DNA of 6,019 nt, from contig JAUILW010000222.1 of assembly GCA_030432795.1 (NCBI GenBank), forward strand, positions 1-6,019. The letters are read 5' to 3'. Positions 1 through 4,724 of this stretch are shown here, one piece after another. Under the pieces are notes generated by a model. That model did no database searches. It worked only from the letters and a program-made list of their open reading frames with translations, and was not told where the DNA came from. Every line of letters starts with the position of its first letter. Position 1 is the first letter of the stretch. The position numbers were made by a program, and so were the translations under genes. The stretch comes from Gammaproteobacteria bacterium. GTDB lineage: Bacteria > Pseudomonadota > Gammaproteobacteria > Pseudomonadales > Azotimanducaceae.

Positions 1-1307
1 CCGTCGCCGTGAATCACCACCGTTTTTCTGCCGGAGGCCACTGCCGCGCCAACCGCCAACGGCAGGCCGGGGCCGATAGCGCCGGAGGTGGGGTTCATGG
101 TGGTGCGCGGAGCGTAGATGGGAAATTGCTGGTTACCCCAGTTGTAGGCCGAAATGGTTTGGTCGCGTACGAAAAGCCCATCCCGAGGCAGCGCCTGGCG
201 CAGGCTGTCCATGATGCGCGGAAAGTCTTCGCCCAGCCGCGCACGCATGGCGGCGCGCACTCCGTCGCGCGCTTCGAACACCGCCTGATTGAACTGCGCA
301 TCGTTCGGCACGGGAGCGTCAAGGGCTGCATTGATGGCTTCGAGCGCCTGACGCGCCTCGGCTGCAAGGCCCACATGCGCGCGATGCGTACGGCCGATGA
401 CCGCAGGGTCCACGTCGATCTGTATAAGCGTACCGGGCGGCGTGAGGCGCGCCTGCTGGCCGTCCACGCCCACGGCAAATCGGGTGCCCACAGCCAGGGT
501 GATGTCTGCTTCGGCCACCGCCTGATACATGCCCGCACTCGCATAGTAGTTGCCAAGGGACAGCGGATGATCTTCCGGCAGGACACCGCGGCCGTTGGAT
601 GTGGTGAAGACCGGCGCATCCAGCTTCTCGGCGAGAGCCTGCAGAGCCTCGTGCGCATCACCGCTCACCACGCCACCGCCAGCGACGATCACCCGACGAC
701 CCGCGCCAGCCAGGCGGTCGGCGATGTCTGCCACGGTGGCGGAGTCTGGCTCGATGGTCACCGGTTCCGGTAGAGCGAATGCCCGCTCGGTGACCTCCGC
801 GTATTGCAGATCAATGGGCACCTCCAGCGCTACGGGCGTCGGTCTGCCTGTGTACATCTCCCGTACGACAGCATCAATGGCATCGCCAAGGCGGGCTACA
901 TGGCGCGGGCTTTCTACCCGCCGGCATACCGCGGCCAGCATCGGCACCTGGCGCTCCGCCTCGTGCACGTAGCCCAGCGCCTTGCCGTAGAAGCGGGTTT
1001 CCGCCTGGCCGGTGATCACCAGCACCCGGGAGGAGGCGTACTCCGCTTCGTACAATCCTGTCACCGTATTGGACGTGCCGGGGCCGGTGGAGGCGATCAT
1101 CACACCGATACCGCCTGTGGCGCGGGCATAGCCATCCGCGGCGTGGGTTCCCGCCTGCTCGTGGCGCACGTCGATGAGCTGCGTGACGCCGAGGCGGTTG
1201 ATGGCATCGAATATCGGCATGTTGTGGATGCTGACGATGCCGAAGGCGTGTCGAACACCCAGGTCCGCCAGGGCGCGCGCGATCAGGTCCGCTCCGCTGA
1301 AGCTCAT
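1..1307 (-). CDS. ThDP-dependent enzyme, acetolactate-synthase-like (partial, 3' end outside window)
   Basis: Reading the minus strand from the ATG at 1307-1305 gives 435 uninterrupted codons up to the window edge; the C-terminal part is missing. Domain order fits the acetolactate synthase/benzoylformate decarboxylase superfamily. The ThDP pyrimidine-binding domain is at about residues 1-165, with the activating glutamate E50 in DVRHEQAGTHAADGYAR and the STGPGTSN turn at 73-80. A central Rossmann-like domain follows at about 190-325 (VIVAGGGVVSGDAHEAL at 206-222). The pyrophosphate domain begins near 385 (GAIGPGLPLAVGAA at 409-422), and the last codons read HGDG, the start of the GDG-N ThDP/Mg motif. 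The usual GIPG near the N-terminus reads GIVSIHN (23-29), so true acetolactate synthase is doubtful. A purine-rich AGGGGGG lies about 7 nt upstream of the ATG. The gene diverges from the peroxiredoxin. Likely a cytoplasmic 2-oxoacid decarboxylase, synthase or related lyase; substrate unknown. Confidence 0.9.
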   Translation of the reverse strand, partial: MSFSGADLIARALADLGVRHAFGIVSIHNMPIFDAINRLGVTQLIDVRHEQAGTHAADGYARATGGIGVMIASTGPGTSNTVTGLYEAEYASSRVLVITGQAETRFYGKALGYVHEAERQVPMLAAVCRRVESPRHVARLGDAIDAVVREMYTGRPTPVALEVPIDLQYAEVTERAFALPEPVTIEPDSATVADIADRLAGAGRRVIVAGGGVVSGDAHEALQALAEKLDAPVFTTSNGRGVLPEDHPLSLGNYYASAGMYQAVAEADITLAVGTRFAVGVDGQQARLTPPGTLIQIDVDPAVIGRTHRAHVGLAAEARQALEAINAALDAPVPNDAQFNQAVFEARDGVRAAMRARLGEDFPRIMDSLRQALPRDGLFVRDQTISAYNWGNQQFPIYAPRTTMNPTSGAIGPGLPLAVGAAVASGRKTVVIHGD

Positions 1308-1441
1308 TCCGTTCCCCCCTATCCCATCCGAAATCGTCTCAGCACTATCGAGAGCTGCCGGGTTGTAGTCAAGACGGCCGCATCCTGCTACCTTCCGGAC
1401 GGGACACACACATGAACAAGTAAGCACACACAGGAGGCGAG
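1308..1441. promoter_or_regulatory. Divergent intergenic region, presumed promoters for the ThDP enzyme and bcp
   Basis: This 134-bp region separates two divergently transcribed genes, so it must hold the promoter of each unless one is leaderless or read through. On the plus strand a weak sigma70-like pair can be drawn: TTGTAG at 1363-1368, a 17-nt spacer and TGCTAC at 1386-1391. Both hexamers match the consensus poorly, so the assignment is tentative. The only strong element is the AGGAGG Shine-Dalgarno at 1432-1437, 4 nt before the bcp ATG. I see no strong inverted repeat here. Confidence 0.35.
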
Positions 1442-1915
1442 ATGGCGATCGAAGAAGGCAAGGCGGCACCCGCATTCACCCTCACCGACACCCACGGCGC
1501 CAAGGTAGCACTGAGGGATCTCAAGGGTGACTGGGTGGTGCTGTACTTCTACCCGCGCGACGACACCCCCGGCTGCACCAAGGAGGCCTGCGGCTTTCGT
1601 GATCTGTGGAAACCCATCGAGAAACTCGGCGTGCGGGTGTACGGCGTATCGCCGGACGACGCGGCAAGCCACCAGAAGTTCACAACCAAGTACAAACTGC
1701 CATTCGGCCTGCTTTCAGATCCGTCGAAAAAGATGATGGAGAAGTACGATGCGTTCGGCGAGAAGACCCTCTACGGCAAGAAGTCCATGGGCGTCATCCG
1801 CTCCACCGTGATCATCGACCCGAAAGGCAAGGTCGCGAAGCACTGGCGCCGCGTTGCCAAAGCCGCGGATCACCCCGCGAAGGTACTGGAAGCGCTGCAA
1901 ACGCTGATAGCCTGA
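1442..1915 (+). CDS. bcp: Thiol peroxidase of the Bcp/PrxQ peroxiredoxin family
   Basis: A 157-residue protein, the normal full length for Bcp (bacterioferritin comigratory protein). It reduces hydrogen peroxide and organic hydroperoxides in the cytoplasm using thiols, usually via thioredoxin. The active-site motif YPRDDTPGCTKEACGF is complete: T42 and C45 (peroxidatic cysteine, PxxxTxxC), C50 as the resolving cysteine five residues on, as in the atypical 2-Cys members, and R120 in GVIRSTVIIDPKGKV as the conserved active-site arginine. The N-terminal GKAAPAFTLTDTHG and the thioredoxin-fold WVVLYFYP strand are typical. The ATG at 1442 is supported by AGGAGG 4 nt upstream. The gene is followed after 8 nt by the ACT-domain gene, with which it probably forms an operon. 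No truncation or missing residue is seen. Confidence 0.96.
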   Translation: MAIEEGKAAPAFTLTDTHGAKVALRDLKGDWVVLYFYPRDDTPGCTKEACGFRDLWKPIEKLGVRVYGVSPDDAASHQKFTTKYKLPFGLLSDPSKKMMEKYDAFGEKTLYGKKSMGVIRSTVIIDPKGKVAKHWRRVAKAADHPAKVLEALQTLIA

Positions 1916-1923
1916 CAGCGACC

Positions 1924-2331
1924 GTGGCGTCTCCCGGCAAGCAGAACCTGCGTATCCTGCTGCAGCAAATGGCACCGGAGCTGACGCCCGGAAGCTTCGT
2001 TTTCTGCACCTTCGAAGCACTGAGCATCAGCGACGCTGCACGGTTGTCTCCGATCGCCGCCTGCCAGGAGCCCGAAGGCTGGACGCTGGTCCTGCCACTG
2101 GCCGAGGCAGATGCAAAGGCGTTTGCCTACGACGGCGTGTTTCGTAGGATTACTCTGCGCGTGCACTCGAGCCTCCACGCCGTGGGGCTCACCGCAGCGT
2201 TCGCCACGGCCCTGGCCGAAGGCGGCATCAGCGCCAACGTGGTGGCCGGCTATCACCATGACCACATTTTCGTACCCGAAGCGCAGGCAGAACAGGCCAT
2301 GACGCTCTTAGGGGAACTCGCGACCCGCTGA
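1924..2331 (+). CDS. Small ACT-domain protein, GTG start
   Basis: A 135-residue protein if it starts at GTG 1924. It resembles the family of short stand-alone ACT-domain proteins (ACT_7-like) found beside metabolic genes in many proteobacteria. Visible hallmarks are LLQQMAPELTPGSFVFCTF (12-30), RITLRVHSSLHAVGLTAAF (75-93) and GYHHDHIFVPEAQAEQAM (109-126), the last two forming a beta-alpha-beta ACT core. ACT domains generally bind amino acids or small ligands; the ligand here is unknown. GTG 1924 was chosen because it retains the conserved leucine-rich lead-in before MAPEL. The next in-frame start, ATG 1969, would remove it. Neither start has a good Shine-Dalgarno. The GTG lies 8 nt after the bcp stop, so translation is probably coupled to bcp. 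The protein appears complete and cytoplasmic. Confidence 0.85.
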   Translation: MASPGKQNLRILLQQMAPELTPGSFVFCTFEALSISDAARLSPIAACQEPEGWTLVLPLAEADAKAFAYDGVFRRITLRVHSSLHAVGLTAAFATALAEGGISANVVAGYHHDHIFVPEAQAEQAMTLLGELATR

Positions 2332-2359
2332 CCGCTGCTGTGGCCGACCGATTCCCGCT

Positions 2360-2380
2360 GTGCCACACTCGGTGTGGTAC
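2360..2380 (+). promoter_or_regulatory. Stem-loop in the gap before the LLM oxidoreductase
   Basis: CCACAC (2363-2368) and GTGTGG (2372-2377) form a perfect inverted repeat around a TCG loop. The stem extends outward to 9 pairs (GTGCCACAC with GTGTGGTAC) if one G-U pair is allowed. No T-run follows, so it is not a standard intrinsic terminator. It ends 6 nt before the GGGAGGG ribosome-binding site at 2387-2393. It could be a small RNA structure in the leader, a weak terminator for bcp-ACT, or a short operator. Confidence 0.45.
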
Positions 2381-2399
2381 GAACTTGGGAGGGTGAGTC

Positions 2400-3635
2400 A
2401 TGAAATTCGGAATCTTTTACGAGCACCAGCTGCCGCGAGACTGGGAAGACTTCAGCGAGCACCAGCTCTTTCAGAATTCCCTGGATCAGATCGAACTCGC
2501 CGACCGGCTGGGCTTCGACTATGCCTGGGAGGTGGAGCACCATTTCATGGAGGAGTACTCGCACTCCTCCGCGCCTGAAGTATTTCTAGGCGCTGCGAGT
2601 CAACGCACGAAGAACATCCGCCTGGGTCACGGCATCATCCAGCTCACCACCAACCACCCGGCGCGGGTGGCGGAACGGGTCGCTACCCTGGACCTCGTGT
2701 CCAACGGCCGTGTGGAGCTCGGCCTGGGCGAAGGCTCGTCCGTTACCGAACTGCACCCGTTCAACCTGCGCTTTCGCGACAAGCGCCTGGTGTGGGAAGA
2801 CGCCGTGCGCTGCACTCTGCCCATGTTCTACAACCATGGCTGGGAGTACTCCGGCGAGTACTTTAACTTCCCTAAGCGCGCCGTCGTGCCGAAACCGCTG
2901 CAGAAGCCGCACCCGCCACTGTGGGTTGCCTGCTCACAACTCGACACCATCAAGTACAGCGCCCACCGCGGTATGGGCGCGCTGTGCTTCAAATTTGTGG
3001 ATCTGGACGCCTCCCGCGCCTGGGTTAATGCCTACTACAACACCTACCTCAACCATCTGGACCCACTCACCGACTACCAGACCAACCCCAACCTGGCGGT
3101 AGTGTCCGGGTTCATGTGCGCCGAGACCGATGAAGAGGCATGGCGCAAGGCCGATGGTTGGACGTTCTTTCAATTCGCGTTGCGCCTGTACGGTAAAGAA
3201 GGTCCCTTCGAGCCAGGCCAGGTGAATTTCTGGGAACGCTATCAGGAGTGGAAGGCAACACCTGAGGGACAACGGCGCTCCGGCTCCGAGCTGATCGGCT
3301 CGCCGGACACCATCCGCCAGCGTCTCATGGAACTCAAGGAAGCCAACGTCGATCAGGTGATCCTGCTCAACCAGGCGGGTAAGAACACGCACCAGGACAT
3401 CTGCGACAGCCTCGAACTGTTCGCTCGGGAAGTGATGCCTGAGTTTCACGCTGACGAGGACAACCATCAGGCCTGGAAGCAGGCGGTGCTGAACCGCGAG
3501 ATAGAACTCGAAGACATCGACACCGAGCCGTTCAACTTTTCCCGCGGCCGCGAGCCGAGCCTGAAGCCGAGCAACGAGGGACGCGACATGGTGGCCGGCA
3601 CGTCGGGACGGATGGCGTCACGCGCTGTGGAATAG
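2400..3635 (+). CDS. LLM-class (luciferase-like) flavin-dependent oxidoreductase
   Basis: A 411-residue protein of the bacterial luciferase-like TIM-barrel superfamily, whose members use reduced FMN or F420 for monooxygenation or hydride transfer. The sequence opens with the barrel strand MKFGIFYEHQLP. EHHF at 46-49 matches the EHHF of LuxA, whose first histidine is catalytic. LGHGIIQLTTNHPARVAE (75-92) and LVSNGRVELGLGEGSS (99-114) are the classic cofactor-face segments, and the SELIGSPDTI motif before the last helix is typical. Luciferase-like proteins are commonly 330-380 residues, so the polar tail from about residue 355 is an extension. The start is firm: GGGAGGG at 2387-2393, 6 nt before the ATG. 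No signal peptide, so cytoplasmic. It lies 68 nt after the ACT gene and on the same strand as a Rieske oxygenase further downstream, suggesting an oxidative catabolic cluster. A separate flavin reductase would be needed if it is FMN-dependent; none is visible. Substrate unknown. Confidence 0.92.
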   Translation: MKFGIFYEHQLPRDWEDFSEHQLFQNSLDQIELADRLGFDYAWEVEHHFMEEYSHSSAPEVFLGAASQRTKNIRLGHGIIQLTTNHPARVAERVATLDLVSNGRVELGLGEGSSVTELHPFNLRFRDKRLVWEDAVRCTLPMFYNHGWEYSGEYFNFPKRAVVPKPLQKPHPPLWVACSQLDTIKYSAHRGMGALCFKFVDLDASRAWVNAYYNTYLNHLDPLTDYQTNPNLAVVSGFMCAETDEEAWRKADGWTFFQFALRLYGKEGPFEPGQVNFWERYQEWKATPEGQRRSGSELIGSPDTIRQRLMELKEANVDQVILLNQAGKNTHQDICDSLELFAREVMPEFHADEDNHQAWKQAVLNREIELEDIDTEPFNFSRGREPSLKPSNEGRDMVAGTSGRMASRAVE

Positions 3636-3732
3636 CGCCAAACGCAGCTACGATGCGCAGGATGGACGTGCACTTCACCGCTAGCGAGGGGGTAACTCCA
3701 TGCCTCGGCCGTGCCGAATCAATAGCGCCAAA
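3631..3732. repeat. 12-bp direct repeat pair, AATAGCGCCAAA, 90 bp apart
   Basis: AATAGCGCCAAA occurs at 3631-3642, spanning the stop codon of the LLM gene, and again exactly at 3721-3732. The two copies start 90 bp apart and are identical, while the flanks differ. The pair may be a relic of a small duplication or insertion, or two binding sites for one regulator. Chance cannot be excluded, but an exact 12-mer pair within a 180-bp gap is unlikely at random. Confidence 0.6.
3687..3702 (+). promoter_or_regulatory. Possible alternative ribosome-binding site and in-frame upstream start for the carbonic anhydrase gene
   Basis: AGGGGG at 3687-3692 sits 7 nt before the ATG at 3700-3702. The frame from this ATG stays open into the carbonic anhydrase gene and would add 38 residues ahead of the signal peptide. 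The added stretch (MPRPCRINSAKGSNGSNK and on) has no recognisable domain and would bury the signal peptide, so I prefer the start at 3814. The site still looks usable for ribosome binding. Confidence 0.35.
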
Positions 3733-3750
3733 GGATCGAATGGATCGAAT
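3733..3750. repeat. Tandem 9-bp repeat, two copies of GGATCGAAT
   Basis: GGATCGAAT occurs twice back to back at 3733-3741 and 3742-3750, immediately after the second AATAGCGCCAAA copy. If the upstream start at 3700 were used, it would encode GSN-GSN. It lies about 65 nt before the preferred start of the carbonic anhydrase, in an AT-richer stretch where a promoter would be expected. Confidence 0.7.
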
Positions 3751-3813
3751 AAGTTACCTTTCTTAGTATACCGCCTCGTCTTCCAGACACAGTCGAGCAA
3801 CAAGGAACTTTCG

Positions 3814-4611
3814 ATGAATCGATTCGCCAAACTGGCTGCCGTTGTAGCAGCTTACCTGACCTTCTCCTCAGCAGCGCACGCGGGCGAGGAGAAAAAGGAA
3901 GGTCTCTGCCTCGATGCCGGGCCGCAAACCCCCCGCGACATCAGCAGCGGCTACGGGCTCAACTCCGTAGAGTTTCCCTTCGCGCCGCCGAGCAGCGAGA
4001 TGAACCTGTGCAATATCCACACGCACACGCAGGCCGAACACAAAGGTCCGGGTTTCAACATCGCCGTCAACGATGGGTCAGCCGGCTTCGCCTGTAACGA
4101 TACGCGTGACCTGACCGAAGCCGAACTGGCACCTGCCCCTGGCGCCTACAAAGGCGTGAAACCGGGCGACACCATAGAAGTACACTGGGTGCATACCACC
4201 TGCGACGCTACGCCCGGCGAAGGCCTGGGCGCCTGCGTTCCGGAAGGCTGCACAGATCCACTGCTACGCGTAGAAACGCAGGTTTTTCTTGTGGTGAATG
4301 ACGCCAACGCTCTGGATTTCATGAACATGGCGTATCAGGGCAACCAGGTGAACGGCCTGCATCAGCCGCGCAGCCTGCCGGCGTCTACGGGCACGCCGGT
4401 TGAGTTCCTCGGCTCCACCACGGGCCCGAGCTACACCCAGGCGGTATGTTCACCCGCACAAGTCACCTGGAGCGTGCGTCCGCAGTGCGAAAAGCTCGAC
4501 ATCAACTCATTGCACCGCTGGGCAGAGAGCGGCAACGCTTTCAAGGAAACGAAATCGCACGGCGTCCGAAAACTCGTTACCGCGCCTGAGTTGCTCTCAC
4601 CAATCGACTGA
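3814..4611 (+). CDS. Exported delta-class carbonic anhydrase
   Basis: A 265-residue precursor. Carbonic anhydrases interconvert carbon dioxide and bicarbonate at a metal centre. The delta class was defined in marine diatoms and also has bacterial members. Recognised from its conserved blocks: CLDAGPQTPRDI (32-43), PPSSEMNLCNIHTHTQAEHK (58-77), GDTIEVHWVHTTCD (118-131), LRVETQVFLVVND (151-163), VNGLHQPRSLP (179-189), VTWSVRPQCEKLDINSL (217-233) and HGVRKLVTAPELL (249-261). Histidines H69, H71, H76, H124 and H127 are the likely pool of zinc ligands. The mature part has eight cysteines (32, 66, 94, 130, 141, 146, 212, 225), suiting disulfides outside the cytoplasm. Residues 1-23 are a signal peptide: basic MNRFAK, hydrophobic LAAVVAAYLTF, cleavage after AHA. 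The ATG at 3814 has AAGGA at 3802-3806, 7 nt upstream, and gives the signal peptide directly. It lies between two oxidative enzyme genes; the functional link is unknown. Confidence 0.88.
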   Translation: MNRFAKLAAVVAAYLTFSSAAHAGEEKKEGLCLDAGPQTPRDISSGYGLNSVEFPFAPPSSEMNLCNIHTHTQAEHKGPGFNIAVNDGSAGFACNDTRDLTEAELAPAPGAYKGVKPGDTIEVHWVHTTCDATPGEGLGACVPEGCTDPLLRVETQVFLVVNDANALDFMNMAYQGNQVNGLHQPRSLPASTGTPVEFLGSTTGPSYTQAVCSPAQVTWSVRPQCEKLDINSLHRWAESGNAFKETKSHGVRKLVTAPELLSPID

Positions 4612-4629
4612 CCACACGCATCCGTCAGC

Positions 4630-4664
4630 GAAGCGCAACTACGGGTTAACCGCTATTGCGCTTC
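4630..4664. terminator. Large inverted repeat after the carbonic anhydrase gene, possible terminator or operator
   Basis: GAAGCGCAA (4630-4638) and TTGCGCTTC (4656-4664) are perfect 9-bp inverted arms. Inside, CGG (4642-4644) and CCG (4650-4652) can form a short inner stem around GTTAA, with symmetric CTA/CTA bulges between the two stems. It begins 19 nt after the carbonic anhydrase stop, where a terminator would be expected. However, the sequence after it is C-rich rather than T-rich, so intrinsic termination is doubtful. A symmetric protein-binding site, or an RNA structure in the Rieske leader, are alternatives. Confidence 0.5.
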
Positions 4665-4685
4665 CACCCCTCCTGCGGCACTTAT

Positions 4686-4717
4686 CTCCCCTGTTGTTCA
4701 ATCTAAAGACAGGGGAG
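4686..4717 (+). promoter_or_regulatory. Inverted repeat that sequesters the Rieske gene Shine-Dalgarno
   Basis: CTCCCCTGT (4686-4694) and ACAGGGGAG (4709-4717) are perfect 9-bp inverted arms around a 14-nt A/T-rich loop. The 3' arm contains AGGGGAG (4711-4717), the only good Shine-Dalgarno for the ATG at 4725, at 7-nt spacing. If transcribed, the folded leader would hide the ribosome-binding site. An upstream CCCCT at 4667-4671 could also pair with AGGGG, giving an alternative fold. The same symmetry could instead be a DNA operator with half-sites 23 bp apart centre to centre. Confidence 0.6.
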
Positions 4718-4724
4718 TTTCACC

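Noticed and set aside
9..773. Long plus-strand open frame of 254 codons
   Set aside because: It lies antisense to the ThDP enzyme, whose motifs (E50, STGPGTSN, HGDG) are unmistakable. The plus-strand translation is Arg/His/Gly-rich with no family resemblance, as expected for a shadow in GC-rich DNA.
804..1415. Second long plus-strand open frame opposite the N-terminal half of the ThDP enzyme
   Set aside because: No ribosome-binding site, no recognisable domain, and fully explained by codon bias of the opposite strand.
1412..1423. Tiny reading frame ATG-AAC-AAG-TAA just before bcp
   Set aside because: Three codons with no Shine-Dalgarno in front. It could be a leader peptide but nothing supports that beyond chance.
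1606..1923. Upstream extension of the ACT-domain frame into bcp
   Set aside because: The frame is open back to 1606 but overlaps bcp almost entirely, and its translation there is Arg/His-rich and unlike ACT proteins. The start was set at GTG 1924.
3764..3772. TAGTATACC as a possible -10 box for the carbonic anhydrase gene
   Set aside because: The stretch is AT-richer than its surroundings, but no -35 hexamer lies at 16-18 nt spacing, so a promoter call cannot be supported.
3804..3810. GGAACTT resembling a sigmaE-type -35 element
   Set aside because: It overlaps the ribosome-binding site of the carbonic anhydrase, and a matching -10 would fall inside the gene, so a promoter for this gene is not plausible.
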